Shown here: piece by piece, positions 46,708 through 56,083 of the stretch
Layout: each line of letters begins with the position of its first letter
Numbering within the stretch: the stretch's first letter is position 1
Source of the DNA: Georgenia sp. EYE_87
GTDB taxonomy: Bacteria > Actinomycetota > Actinomycetes > Actinomycetales > Actinomycetaceae
Direction of reading: 5' to 3'
DNA: 64,000 nt
NCBI RefSeq assembly: GCF_023148685.1
Contig: NZ_JAHXNL010000003.1
Coordinates: 1-64,000, forward strand
Position numbers and translations under genes: made by a program
The notes under the pieces: model-generated
Seen by the model: the letters and a program-made list of their open reading frames with translations, nothing else
What the model was told of the DNA's origin: nothing
Databases searched by the model: none

Positions 46708-47625
46708 TCAGCGAACCTCCGGGGCGAGGACGATGTCGAAGCGGGTGCGGGCCCAGGTCTGGTCGCCGAGGTCGCGTCCGTCCGGGGTGGGGGTGCCGGG
46801 TGCCTGGTCCTCGAAGCGCTTGATGAGGGAGTCCTTGACGCCAAAGACGGAGTCGCCGATCTTGAGCTGGGGGTCACCCTCGAGGAAGATGTGGGTCACC
46901 AGGGTGCGGTAGCCGGGGGCGGTGACCATGAAGTGCAGGTGCGCCGCGCGCACCGGCGAGCGGCCGACCGACTCGAGCATCTTGCCCACCGGGCCGTCGT
47001 GGGGGATGGGGTACGGGGTCGGGGTCAGGCCCCAGAAGGCGTACCGGCCGTTCTCGTCCGAGGGGAGCCACGCCCGGCCGGCGACGCGGCCGTCGTCGTA
47101 CTGGACGTCGTAGAAGCCGTCCTCGTCGGCCTCCCACACCTCGATCCGGGCGTTGGGGACCACGTTGCCCTCCGTGTCCGTCACGGTGCCCTCGACCCAG
47201 CACGGCGTGCCGTGCGCGCCGCCCGCGATGTCACCGCCGCGGGGGATCTCCGGGGCGTCGTCGACGAAGAACGGCCCGAAGACGGTGGCCTCGGTGGCGT
47301 TCTTGTATGCCTCGTTGTTCACCGCGATGGTCTGCATCGACGCCCCGAGCACGTCCGAGAGCAGGATGAACTCCTGGCGGCGCTCGTCGGTGATGTGCCC
47401 GGCGTCGGTGAGGAACGCGATGGCGGTGTTCCACTCCTCCTCGGTCAGGCGCACGTCGCGGACGAAGGCGTGCAGGTGACGCGTCAGGGACTGCATCAGC
47501 TGGCGCAGCCGCGGGCTCTCACACCCGTCGAAGCTGGCGACGACACGGTCGGTCAGCTCCTGCTCGCGTGCGGCCTGCTCCACGCTCGCGTTCGTCGCAG
47601 TGGCTGGGATGGCGGTCTCGGTCAT
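46708..47625 (-). CDS. Hydroxyquinol 1,2-dioxygenase (intradiol)
   Basis: A 305-residue intradiol ring-cleavage dioxygenase. An N-terminal helical dimerisation domain (about 20-100) contains [13 protein letters not shown]. The catalytic beta-sandwich carries the Fe(III) ligands: a Tyr in FYDVQYDDG, a Tyr in GRYAFWG and His residues in AAHLHFMV. The [14 protein letters not shown] segment favours hydroxyquinol over catechol. It cleaves 1,2,4-trihydroxybenzene to maleylacetate. It lies 29 nt downstream of maleylacetate reductase, the next step, on the same strand. GGGAGC lies 6 nt before the ATG. Confidence 0.9.
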   Translation of the reverse strand: MTETAIPATATNASVEQAAREQELTDRVVASFDGCESPRLRQLMQSLTRHLHAFVRDVRLTEEEWNTAIAFLTDAGHITDERRQEFILLSDVLGASMQTIAVNNEAYKNATEATVFGPFFVDDAPEIPRGGDIAGGAHGTPCWVEGTVTDTEGNVVPNARIEVWEADEDGFYDVQYDDGRVAGRAWLPSDENGRYAFWGLTPTPYPIPHDGPVGKMLESVGRSPVRAAHLHFMVTAPGYRTLVTHIFLEGDPQLKIGDSVFGVKDSLIKRFEDQAPGTPTPDGRDLGDQTWARTRFDIVLAPEVR

Positions 47626-47654
47626 GGTGGTGCTCCCGTCTGGTAGGTGCCGGC

Positions 47655-48764
47655 TCAGCGGACGAGCTGGAGGCCGGCGCTCGGCGTGACGCCCTCGAGG
47701 GCTTCACGGAGCAAGGTGGTGAGGTTCTCGCGGGTCACGGGCGTGGGGTTCGAGGGCGGGGCCGCCTCGAGCACGCGGCTCGCCGCCTCGGGGAGGTCGC
47801 GCTCCGTCAGGCCGTGGTCAGCCAGGCGCCGCGGGGCGTCCAGCCTCTCGTAGAGCCGGTTGAGCGTCTCGACCGCTGCCGCAGCGGGGTCCTGGCCCTT
47901 GGCGGCTGGGCCCCCCAGCGCAGCCGCGAGGCGGCCGGCCAGCTCCGGGACGGCGGGCGCGTTCAGCGCCACGACGTAACGCAGCACGATCGCGTGCGTC
48001 TCGGCGTGCGGCAGGTCGAAGGTGCCGCCCAGCACGTGGCAGATCTTGTGGTGCAGGCCCGACCCGGCGGAGGCGAACGCCACCGCCGAGAGGTAGCAGC
48101 CGTACAGCGCCCGCTCCCGCGCCTCCAGGTCCGCCGGGTCCGACACGACCCCCGGCAGGGCGAGCGCCAGGGCCCGGGCACCCTCCAGGGCGAGCGCCTG
48201 GTTGATCGGGTCCGCCCGCGGCGCCCACAGCGAGTCCACGCAGTGCGCCAGGCCGTTGAGCCCCGACGCCACCGACATCCCCACCGGCAGCGACGTCGTC
48301 AGGGTCGCGTCGTAGACCACCGTGGCCGGCAGGACCCGGTCGTCCACGCCGGTGGTCTTGGTCCGGTCCTGCGTGAGCCCCCACACGTTCGTCGCCTCCG
48401 AGCCCGCGTATGTCGTCGGGACGGCGACGATCGGGATGCCCGTCGTCAGGGCGACCGCCTTCGCCAGGCCGACGGTCGACCCGCCGCCCACGCTGACGAG
48501 CAGGTCCACGCCGTGCTCGGCCGCCACCGCACGAGCCGTCTCGGCCTTCTCCACCGGCACGTGCTGCACGACGTCGTCGAACCACACCGCGACATCGATG
48601 CGCGCGCACACCCGCTCGGCGATCTCACGCTCCCGCGGCGAGGCAACCACCATCGCGCGGGCCGCGCCGCGGCGCGCGACCTCGACGGCGACGTGCTCCG
48701 CGGCTCGGCCCGCACCGAAGACCACCCGCTGGCCCAGCGTGACATGCTCGAACACATCAAGCAC
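47655..48764 (-). CDS. Maleylacetate reductase
   Basis: A 369-residue member of the iron-type alcohol dehydrogenase fold, reducing maleylacetate to 3-oxoadipate with NAD(P)H. Landmarks are the dinucleotide-binding [14 protein letters not shown] near 90, [11 protein letters not shown], and the metal-site region [12 protein letters not shown] and LPHAETHA. It starts with GTG 9 nt after AAAGGA. It lies just upstream of hydroxyquinol dioxygenase in one operon and 109 nt downstream of an ABC transporter ATPase gene, giving a transporter-plus-ring-cleavage unit. Confidence 0.92.
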   Translation of the reverse strand: MLDVFEHVTLGQRVVFGAGRAAEHVAVEVARRGAARAMVVASPREREIAERVCARIDVAVWFDDVVQHVPVEKAETARAVAAEHGVDLLVSVGGGSTVGLAKAVALTTGIPIVAVPTTYAGSEATNVWGLTQDRTKTTGVDDRVLPATVVYDATLTTSLPVGMSVASGLNGLAHCVDSLWAPRADPINQALALEGARALALALPGVVSDPADLEARERALYGCYLSAVAFASAGSGLHHKICHVLGGTFDLPHAETHAIVLRYVVALNAPAVPELAGRLAAALGGPAAKGQDPAAAAVETLNRLYERLDAPRRLADHGLTERDLPEAASRVLEAAPPSNPTPVTRENLTTLLREALEGVTPSAGLQLVR

Positions 48765-48873
48765 TATTGTCGTTCCTTTCGTCTTACCGCGAGCAATTCA
48801 ACCATTGAGTGCTTAACGGCTCGGGCATGTCAGTTGCGCATTACCCGTGCGCACCGAAGCATGAATTAGCACC

Positions 48874-49773
48874 TCACAGAGGGGTCGCTAGCCCGGCTGT
48901 CAGCGAAGGCCGATTCACCGTCTCCATAGCTGCACCCGTCTCGTCGGGGCGGTGGCCGCGCTTAGCCTTCTGGACGAGGTCGTAGACGTGGGCGCGCAGG
49001 CGGGCGAACTCGGGGTCGTTGCGGGTGGTGAGCTGGTCGCGCTCGTCGGGGAGGTTGACGGTGACGTCCTCCATGATCACGGTGGGCCGGCCGGACAGGA
49101 CGAGGACGCGTTGGCCGAGGTAGATGGACTCGTCGATGTCGTGGGTGACGAAGAGCAGGGTCAGGCCGAGGCGGTGCCACAGGTCGCGGACGAGGTCCTC
49201 GAGGTCGGCGCGGGTCTGGGCGTCGACGGCGGCGAAGGGCTCGTCCATGAGCAGGATGTGCGGCTCGTAGGCCACCGCGCGGGCGATCGCGACGCGCTGC
49301 TGCATGCCGCCGCTCAGCTGCCAGGGGTAAGACCGTGGGACGTCGGCCAGGCCAACGGCCTCCAGGGCGGCGGCGACCTTGGGGCCGCGCTGGGACTTCG
49401 GCACGCCCTTCTCCTTCAGGGGCAGCTCAACGTTCTGCGCCACGGTCAGCCAGGGGAACAGGGAGCGGGCGTACTCCTGGAACACCATGGCCATGCCCTT
49501 GGGCGGGCCCTTGACGACCTGGCCCTCCAGGGACACGGTCCCGTGGGTCGGGGCCAGCAGCCCGGACAGGCAGCGCAGCAGGGTGGTCTTGCCGGCGCCG
49601 GAGGGGCCGACGATGCAGACCATCTCCCCGGCCTTGACCGTGAAGGTGAGGTCGCGGATGGCCTCGGTGTCCCCGGCGTCGGAGTGGTAGACCTTGTTCA
49701 GCCCGGTCACGTCGAGCATGTCGGTCCCGGCGGCGGGCCGGTAGGCGCTCTCGGCGGTGGTGTTCGAGCTCAT
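48874..49773 (-). CDS. NitT/TauT-type ABC transporter ATPase
   Basis: A 299-residue ABC ATPase of the SsuB/TauB class. Walker A is GPSGAGKTT near 52-60, the Q-loop MVFQEYARSLFPW, the signature LSGGMQQR and Walker B ILLMDEPFAAVD. A C-terminal tail of about 30 residues is extra. The ATG at 49773 shares one base with the stop of the permease gene. With two permeases it forms an importer for a small anionic or aromatic solute. No binding-protein gene is in this operon; two candidates lie at 56084 and 60227. Confidence 0.9.
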   Translation of the reverse strand: MSSNTTAESAYRPAAGTDMLDVTGLNKVYHSDAGDTEAIRDLTFTVKAGEMVCIVGPSGAGKTTLLRCLSGLLAPTHGTVSLEGQVVKGPPKGMAMVFQEYARSLFPWLTVAQNVELPLKEKGVPKSQRGPKVAAALEAVGLADVPRSYPWQLSGGMQQRVAIARAVAYEPHILLMDEPFAAVDAQTRADLEDLVRDLWHRLGLTLLFVTHDIDESIYLGQRVLVLSGRPTVIMEDVTVNLPDERDQLTTRNDPEFARLRAHVYDLVQKAKRGHRPDETGAAMETVNRPSLTAGLATPL

Positions 49774-50606
49774 TAGTTGCCTCCTCGTTGGGACTGGCGC
49801 AGGCCGCGGTACCAGGCCAGCACGGGGCGCTCGACGGCGCGGAAGATGATCGAGAGCACGACCCCGACGAGGCCGAGCAGGATGATGCCGGTCCACATCT
49901 GCGGGATCGCGAAGGACCGCTGGAACTGCACGATGGTGAAGCCCAGGCCGTTGGTCGCGGCGAACATCTCCGAGATCACCATCAGGATGATCCCGATCGA
50001 GAGGGCCTGGCGGGCGCCGGTCATGATCTGCGGGGACGCCCCGCGCAGCACCAGGGTGTGCAGCTGGGTGCTCTTGCGCAGCCGGTAGACCTGGGAGGTG
50101 TCGCGCAGCACGTCGTCGATGCTGCGCACGCCCTCGATGGTGTTCAGCAGGATCGGCCACAGGCAGCCCGTGGCGATGACGAAGACCTTCATGGTGGTGA
50201 AGATGCCCAGGAACAGCATGAGGATCGGGATCATCACCGGCGGCGGGATGGCCCGGAAGAACTCCAGCGCGGGCTCGGTGAACGCCCGCACCGTCGGCGA
50301 CAGGCCGATCGCCATGCCCAGGGCGATCCCCACCACCAGCGCGATGGCGTAGCCGATGAGCAGCCGGATCACCGAGGGCAGGACGTCGGAGGTCAGCCGG
50401 CCCTCCAGCCAGGTGGAGGGGAACGCGGCCACGATGTCCGCCAGCGGCGGGGCGAAGAAGGACTCGCTGTCCGCCGACCAGAGCCACCAACCGGCGACCA
50501 GCGCCACAGGCAAGGCCAGGATGACGATGAGGGGCCGTAGCAGGGAGTCCCGGCGGCTATCGCTCAAGTTTGCCCGCGCCTTGGGAACGGTCGTGATCGT
50601 GGTCAT
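49773..50606 (-). CDS. NitT/TauT-type ABC transporter permease (second)
   Basis: A 277-residue inner-membrane permease with six predicted membrane segments and the EAA-type loop (LRKSTQLHTLVLRGASPQIM) that contacts the ATPase. Its relative lies directly upstream, with a 4-nt overlap (ATGA). The two probably form a heterodimeric pore. Confidence 0.88.
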   Translation of the reverse strand: MTTITTVPKARANLSDSRRDSLLRPLIVILALPVALVAGWWLWSADSESFFAPPLADIVAAFPSTWLEGRLTSDVLPSVIRLLIGYAIALVVGIALGMAIGLSPTVRAFTEPALEFFRAIPPPVMIPILMLFLGIFTTMKVFVIATGCLWPILLNTIEGVRSIDDVLRDTSQVYRLRKSTQLHTLVLRGASPQIMTGARQALSIGIILMVISEMFAATNGLGFTIVQFQRSFAIPQMWTGIILLGLVGVVLSIIFRAVERPVLAWYRGLRQSQRGGN

Positions 50607-51436
50607 GCTGCGTTCTCCCGCCGGATCGAGGGGTGCCAGCGCAGGATCCTGCGTTCCAGGGCACGGGCCAGAAGGTTCACGCCGACGCCCAGCAGCCCGG
50701 TCACGATCACCAGGGCGTACATCGACGCCGTGGCACCGGAGGACTGGGCCACCGCGAGCAGCTTGCCCAGCCCCGGGGTGCCGATGATCAGCTCGCCCGT
50801 CACCGTCAGGATCAGCGCCACGGTCGCGGCCAGCCGGAAGCCGGTGACGATGTAGGGCAGGGCGGTCGGCCAGATCACCGTCCGGGCCTGCGTCAGCGCC
50901 GAGAACCGGTAGGACCGCGCGGTGTCCCGCGCGACCGGGTCGACGTCCTGGACGCCGTAGAGGACCTGGACCAGCACCTGCCAGAACGAGGCGTAGATGA
51001 CCAGCAGGAGCGTGGCCTCCCGGCCCGTGCCGTACAGCAGCACCGCCAGGGGGATCAGCGCGACGGACGGGATGGGCCGCAGGAACTCGATCGTCGAGGA
51101 CGTCGCCTCCCGCAGCACCCGGACCGAGCCGACCACGATGCCGACGACGATGCCGGCGACCATCGCGATCACGAGCCCGATCGCCCAGGTGGTCAGCGTG
51201 TCACCCAGCGCCGTCCAGAACTCCGGCGTCTGCAACCGCGTCACCAGGGCGGAGAACATCTCCGAGAACGGCGGCATGAACCGCCGGTCCACCACCCCCA
51301 GCCGGGGCAGCGCCTCCAGCAGCACCAGCACGCACAGCACACCCGCGAGCCCGAGCAGCGCGCTCGGCGTCCCACGGCGCAGCGGCCGAGCGACCCCCCG
51401 GGCTACAGGCGTGCGTGTCACAGTTGCGGTGCTCAC
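50603..51436 (-). CDS. NitT/TauT-type ABC transporter permease (first)
   Basis: A 277-residue inner-membrane permease with six predicted membrane segments and an EAA-type loop near AQARTVIWPTALPYIV. It is the first gene of the transporter-ring cleavage operon and starts with GTG. A basic, Arg-rich N-terminal stretch precedes the first membrane segment. The 260-nt region upstream (51437-51699) has no gene and should hold the promoter. Confidence 0.88.
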   Translation of the reverse strand: MSTATVTRTPVARGVARPLRRGTPSALLGLAGVLCVLVLLEALPRLGVVDRRFMPPFSEMFSALVTRLQTPEFWTALGDTLTTWAIGLVIAMVAGIVVGIVVGSVRVLREATSSTIEFLRPIPSVALIPLAVLLYGTGREATLLLVIYASFWQVLVQVLYGVQDVDPVARDTARSYRFSALTQARTVIWPTALPYIVTGFRLAATVALILTVTGELIIGTPGLGKLLAVAQSSGATASMYALVIVTGLLGVGVNLLARALERRILRWHPSIRRENAA

Positions 51437-51699
51437 GGCAGCTGGTCCCTATCACCGACTTGAGACGAACGCAAATCACCGTACGGAAATAGCATCATGA
51501 GCACCTCATCCGGAGTTCTTCCTGTCATTCTCAGCCAACTTTCGAGGAAATACGTCACTCGGCCGTCGATCGCAATGGCCAGGGCCGACAACACAGGCTT
51601 TCGCATTTTGACACCTACCCGGCCCCTTCCGACTTCTTCGCTCGCTCGGACACGGGCACGCTAGTTTGTTGGGGACCACAATCATGCTCACGCCAACCG

Positions 51700-52779
51700 T
51701 CACGGCATATGTGATGACACGTACGCTGGGTCGAAGCGCACAGTTTTACCTGTTCGATGCGACTCGTAAATTGCCTCTACCACCCTCAGAGACTTCATCG
51801 CTTCGACTCCTGTGACTGCCGGCTCGCGATTCTCTCTAAGAGCCGCGATGAAGTCCGACACCTGTAACACGTGGTAGGGCTTAAGCGCATCGTTTATGAC
51901 GGAGGACGACACATCGGCGTTGATAGCACGTCCGAGAACAGGAGCGTGGAAAACCTGACCCGGCACGTCCCAAATCTCCAGTTGGCCGGTACCCTCTGGG
52001 TATTCCGCCAGTGCCACGGTAGCTCCGGATGATCCCGTGATCCGGATCTGCACTCCCTCGGAGGGAGTTAGCCCAGTCGTGGCGGAAATCGTGGCCATCG
52101 CGCCAGAAGTAAACGTCAATAGTGCGGTCGCAGCATCCTCGACCTCGATGTACTCGCCGTGAATGTACGTACCACATCGGCCTGTGACCTCGGCGACGGG
52201 ACCCATGAACCACTGCAGCAGGTCTATATAATGGATGGCCTGCGTCATGAGAACGCCACCGCCATCTGTGTCCCATTTTCCTCGCCATGGATCTCTCGTG
52301 AAGTAGTCCGGGTCGCGGTGCAGGAGCACTGAACAGTGCGCAAGAAATGGCGTGCCTAGGACGTCCTCATCAATGATCTTCCGGACCCTCTGGCTAGCCG
52401 GCCAGAAACGACGCTGAAAGAGGACACCGAGGGTTACGCCTGCAGTCTCGCAGGCATCGACCATCCGCTGTGCGGCTGAAGTTGTGAGAGCGATGGGTTT
52501 CTCGCACAGGACGTGCACTCCTGCTTGTGCCGCGTCGACAACCGCATGCTCGTGCGTGGGGTGCGGCGTACACACGCTCAGTACATCGATGCCCGCCTCG
52601 AGCAAGGCACCGAGTGATCCAAACCAGTTCGGCACTTCGTACTTCTCAGCGAACGATGTGGCCCGGGGGTGGTCGATGTCCGCACATGCAACTACCTCAA
52701 CTTCGGCGATGCGCCGGTATGCCTCCACGTGATTACCCGCGATGCCGCCACAGCCTAGGATCCCGACTCGGATGGTCAC
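51700..52779 (-). CDS. Gfo/Idh/MocA-family NAD(P)-dependent oxidoreductase
   Basis: A 359-residue Gfo/Idh/MocA oxidoreductase. The Rossmann motif GCGGIAGNHVEAY lies at the start (9-21), the conserved EKPIA near 95 holds the family's Lys, and the C-terminal beta-sheet substrate domain follows. The family oxidises or reduces sugars, inositols and related alcohols. It is the last gene of the six-gene leftward operon, with a GTG start 6 nt after the preceding stop. With an epimerase-like TIM barrel in the same operon, a cyclic polyol or glycoside substrate is possible. Confidence 0.88.
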   Translation of the reverse strand: MTIRVGILGCGGIAGNHVEAYRRIAEVEVVACADIDHPRATSFAEKYEVPNWFGSLGALLEAGIDVLSVCTPHPTHEHAVVDAAQAGVHVLCEKPIALTTSAAQRMVDACETAGVTLGVLFQRRFWPASQRVRKIIDEDVLGTPFLAHCSVLLHRDPDYFTRDPWRGKWDTDGGGVLMTQAIHYIDLLQWFMGPVAEVTGRCGTYIHGEYIEVEDAATALLTFTSGAMATISATTGLTPSEGVQIRITGSSGATVALAEYPEGTGQLEIWDVPGQVFHAPVLGRAINADVSSSVINDALKPYHVLQVSDFIAALRENREPAVTGVEAMKSLRVVEAIYESHRTGKTVRFDPAYVSSHMP

Positions 52780-52785
52780 GGCGCC

Positions 52786-53418
52786 TCAGCCGGTTATCCC
52801 GACGACGTCAACGTGAGCCGCGCTCTCTCCGGGCAGACTTTGGCCGTCGAGCCAAGCAGCGCCATCGCGATAGAGCCGCTCCGTAGCCGCTCCAGTGAGT
52901 TCAGGCAGACCTGTCCGCACCTTCATCCCGAGCTGTTCTTGAAGGTAACCGAGGTTCCTGTAGCCGGATGGCAGCGACTCCCAACGCTCCATGTCGATTA
53001 CTGGAGCCACGCCGGGCACAACCGGGACCATCCGATCCAGCTCGTAGATCGGTTGCCGCCGCCTCAGCAGCCATTCTCCGGCCTCACGGATAAAGAAGTC
53101 ATAGAAGCGTCCGGTGCAGATGACATCGACGAGTACACCGTGAACCTCGGCGCGTTGGGTGATCGTCATCTTCGTCTCGCTCACCGCGCGATCGACCGCC
53201 ACGTCAACAGCCGATCCACCCAGGAAGTGCAGGATCCGCACGCCGGCGTCAAAGCCTCGACGGCTCGCTTCAATGAAGTCCCTGTAGCCGCCCACGAACC
53301 AGGTGGCACTCATGGTGCCTTCGTCGTGCCAGAGGGTTGCGAACCTGTCCCAGTAACCGGCATCGCGCCAGACCGCCCATTGCTCGACCGCCTGCCGGAT
53401 CTTGTATGCGTCGTTCAC
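52786..53418 (-). CDS. SnoaL/NTF2-like protein
   Basis: A 210-residue protein whose first 140 residues look like the SnoaL/NTF2-like cone fold: AVEQWAVWRDAGYWDRFATLWHDEG is its usual opening, followed by HFLGGSAVDV and a central TGRFYDFF strand. Members include dehydratases, isomerases and ring-hydroxylating dioxygenase beta-subunit relatives. The extra C-terminal 65 residues are unusual. It starts with GTG overlapping the SDR stop by 4 nt. The reaction is unknown. Confidence 0.72.
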   Translation of the reverse strand: MNDAYKIRQAVEQWAVWRDAGYWDRFATLWHDEGTMSATWFVGGYRDFIEASRRGFDAGVRILHFLGGSAVDVAVDRAVSETKMTITQRAEVHGVLVDVICTGRFYDFFIREAGEWLLRRRQPIYELDRMVPVVPGVAPVIDMERWESLPSGYRNLGYLQEQLGMKVRTGLPELTGAATERLYRDGAAWLDGQSLPGESAAHVDVVGITG

Positions 53419-54227
53419 GATCTCGCCTCCGATTCTATTGCTGCATGCTGTTCAACCCGCCGCTGGGCGGCTGTCTTTACCCGGACCGCCATCTGCGATC
53501 CAGCTGCTACGTGCACGACCTCACCTGTGATGGCCCGCGCACCGGGTGAGGCAAGGAACGCGACGGTTTCCGCAACGTCCTCTGGGGTCACCGGCCGATT
53601 AAGCGGGCTGGCCTCCATGAATCGCTGTGCGAAGTCCTCGACCTGAGCAGGGTCACCCTTGACGTGGCTCAGTTGCGACTTGACGAATCCCGGAGCAACG
53701 GCGTTGCTCGTCACGCCGAGGTACCCGAGCTCGGACGCGAGTGCACGCGTCAGCCCGACGAGCGCCGCCTTCGAAGAGACGTAGGCAGCGTCGCTTCCAC
53801 CACTCAACCAGGTCCGTGACGAGATGTTCACGATGGTGCCAGTTCTAGTTCGACGCCAAATCGGTAGAGCGGCGCGCGCGAGCAAGAACGGTCCGGTGAC
53901 GTTGACCTCGAAGATTCGCCTCCAGTCGCCTGCTGAGAGGTCAGCTAGAAGCGCTCCGCTCTCGATTCCGGCATTGTTGACGAGCACATCAAGATGACCG
54001 TTATCATTGCCGATGCGGCCCATCATCTGGCTGACGGACCCCTCGTCCGTTACGTCGCACTGGTGGATTTCCCAGGAGCCGGGCAGCGTTTGTGCGATGC
54101 GCTCCAAACCCTCGGTCTCGACATCGACAAGCAGAATATGAAAGCCAGCTTCGGAGAGCCTGCGAGAGACTACAGACCCTAGTCCACCGCCCGCACCCGT
54201 GACGAGGGCGATCGCCTTCTCTGTCAT
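53415..54227 (-). CDS. Short-chain dehydrogenase/reductase of the coupled operon
   Basis: A 270-residue classical SDR. TGAGGGLG lies at 11-18, an Asp after the second strand (LLVDVET) suggests NAD(H), NNAGI lies near 85, the catalytic Ser in ISSRTWLSG and Tyr/Lys in AAYVSSKAA. The C terminus is slightly extended past the usual GG end. ATG overlaps the hydrolase stop by 4 nt and its own stop overlaps the next GTG. Confidence 0.87.
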   Translation of the reverse strand: MTEKAIALVTGAGGGLGSVVSRRLSEAGFHILLVDVETEGLERIAQTLPGSWEIHQCDVTDEGSVSQMMGRIGNDNGHLDVLVNNAGIESGALLADLSAGDWRRIFEVNVTGPFLLARAALPIWRRTRTGTIVNISSRTWLSGGSDAAYVSSKAALVGLTRALASELGYLGVTSNAVAPGFVKSQLSHVKGDPAQVEDFAQRFMEASPLNRPVTPEDVAETVAFLASPGARAITGEVVHVAAGSQMAVRVKTAAQRRVEQHAAIESEARS

Positions 54228-55132
54228 CGGGACACGCTCGCTGCTCCAGAGACAGTGAGCGCCGCCTCAGAACCTCGGCCATCCGGCTCGCTGAGGAAGG
54301 CCTTGAGCACACGTGCGAGCTCTTCTGGCTGCTCCTCCGGCACCCAGTGCCCACAGTCTTCGATCACCGCACCCGTCACGTCGAGGGCGAATTCGCGCAT
54401 GATCGATTCCATCTGGGAGCCCCACCGTGCGCGCCCCCCGACAGCAAGCACAGGGAGTGTTAGCTTACCCAATTCGAGGCGGCCCCGATTGTCTTCGGCA
54501 TCGTCGGGAAACGCTCGGTACCAGCCGAGCATCCCGTGCTTAGTGCCAGGAGCCGCGAAATTCTGCGTGTATGTGTCAAGAAGCCCGTTCTCGAACGCGT
54601 CCAGGTTAACCGCCCGCTCACGAACGAACTCATGAACGTAAAGAGCCTCCTTGCCCTCCAGCAAAGCCTCAGGAAGATTTTCCTTCATGTGGAATGCGAA
54701 GTGCCATAGGAGGGGGTCCCTCAGGGCGTCGTCCCAGAAACTCACGCCAGGGATCGGAACGTCGATCACCGCGATGCGAGAGACCCTCTCGGGATAAAAG
54801 GCTGCCCACGAGTACGCGATCATTCCACCAATGTCGTGGCCGATCACGGCCACCTGGTCCAGGCCAAGCTGATGGCATGCCGCATCAATCTCAGCGGCGA
54901 GGCGCTTCTTGTCGTAGCCGGCCGCTGTTTTTGAAGATCCACCGCTGCCCTTGAGGTCGAACGCGATTAGTTCGTATTCATCCTGGAGCAGCGGTGAGAC
55001 CTGGTCCCACTCATGGAGATCCTGGGGAAATCCGTGCAGGAGCACGACCGGGTAGCCGTGGCCCATACGCACACCATGAAGCACAACCCCGTCATCGACC
55101 TCGATCTTGAAATGCCTTCTGGACTTGCTCAC
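54224..55132 (-). CDS. Alpha/beta hydrolase, epoxide hydrolase/dehalogenase-like
   Basis: A 302-residue alpha/beta hydrolase. The oxyanion HGFPQ lies near 33, the nucleophile elbow is GHDIGG (Asp, as in epoxide hydrolases and haloacid/haloalkane dehalogenases, rather than Ser), and the catalytic His lies in EDCGHWVPEEQP. A helical cap with WHFAFHMKENLPEALL fits the epoxide hydrolase and fluoroacetate-dehalogenase branch. I chose the GTG at 55132 because GGAGAGG lies 6 nt upstream; a TTG at 55147 is possible. It acts within the coupled catabolic operon on an unknown substrate. Confidence 0.85.
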   Translation of the reverse strand: MSKSRRHFKIEVDDGVVLHGVRMGHGYPVVLLHGFPQDLHEWDQVSPLLQDEYELIAFDLKGSGGSSKTAAGYDKKRLAAEIDAACHQLGLDQVAVIGHDIGGMIAYSWAAFYPERVSRIAVIDVPIPGVSFWDDALRDPLLWHFAFHMKENLPEALLEGKEALYVHEFVRERAVNLDAFENGLLDTYTQNFAAPGTKHGMLGWYRAFPDDAEDNRGRLELGKLTLPVLAVGGRARWGSQMESIMREFALDVTGAVIEDCGHWVPEEQPEELARVLKAFLSEPDGRGSEAALTVSGAASVSR

Positions 55133-55221
55133 TTGTTGCCTCTCCAATCAACTTGCTTGAATGACGCGAACGTACTGTCAACGGTCCGTGAATAGCCATA
55201 CTCGCCTAACTCGGGACGTCC

Positions 55222-56028
55222 TTAGGAGGCCAGCCCACGCCCGAGAACGTCCGTCGCCGCCGCGTACAGTTGCTGGGCCACTTCGCTCTGGTCGAGCTCA
55301 TTGAGGCCGTCCGACCACACTTCAACGGCATACCGCGGCGTGTGGCCCAGACGGTCGAGCCTTTCGACGAGTTGACGAGACTGCTCGCCGGGCAGCTGCC
55401 GGCGGTGACGCGCCTCCCACCTGACATCCGCCGCGGCTTGCCCCTCGGCGTCGCACAACTGCACCGAGCAGATCGAACCGATCGGAATGTTGTGAAGCTC
55501 CGACCAGGCCGCTGTTCTCTCCACGTGCCATGTGTCGAGCAGCAGCCCGACGCTGCCACTTTCCACGGATTCCAGAATGGTGAGAGCGCTTCGCAGATCG
55601 GCCACCTGGCCGAAGGGCATGAACTCCAGAGCGATCACGGAGTCCCGCTCCTGCACGAGCGTCGCCCACCGACGTAAGCCCGCCCGAATTCCGCTGCCGG
55701 TTGTCGGGGCCAGCTGCACCGCAGTGACCTGTAGGGGCCCGAACGCGTTAACTAGTTCCACCATCAGCGCGTCTTCCTCGTTCAAGTCGCCTTGGTGTGC
55801 CCAGTCCCATGGGCCCTCGATTTCCGTCAGGACCAAGCCGTTGTCTGCGAGGATCGCCTTGATCGTTTGCACGTCCGCGCCTCGGTCGCGCTCGGTCAGC
55901 CATTGGCGGAGGCTGAGGCCTATCCCGGTGAATCCCGCCGTCGCCGCTGCTCGACACCTTTCTTGGAAGTTCAATTGCGGCAAGTTCATCGCCGAGAGCG
56001 TGACATCGAACGCCACCGAGTTTTGCAT
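55222..56028 (-). CDS. Sugar phosphate isomerase/epimerase-like TIM barrel
   Basis: A 268-residue AP endonuclease 2-type TIM barrel. It opens with VAFDVTLSAMNLPQL, has Glu in TEIEGPWDW and ALEFMPFG, and the metal-site His in LLLDTWHVER. Members epimerise or isomerise sugars, inosose or hydroxypyruvate and are usually Mn-dependent. The ATG at 56028 follows GGGGTGAGG closely. It lies second in the operon, directly after the binding-protein gene. Confidence 0.83.
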   Translation of the reverse strand: MQNSVAFDVTLSAMNLPQLNFQERCRAAATAGFTGIGLSLRQWLTERDRGADVQTIKAILADNGLVLTEIEGPWDWAHQGDLNEEDALMVELVNAFGPLQVTAVQLAPTTGSGIRAGLRRWATLVQERDSVIALEFMPFGQVADLRSALTILESVESGSVGLLLDTWHVERTAAWSELHNIPIGSICSVQLCDAEGQAAADVRWEARHRRQLPGEQSRQLVERLDRLGHTPRYAVEVWSDGLNELDQSEVAQQLYAAATDVLGRGLAS

Positions 56029-56083
56029 TACCTCACCCCTAGCAGGACAGGACCGCGGGGCCACCGCTCCAGTAGCAGCTGCC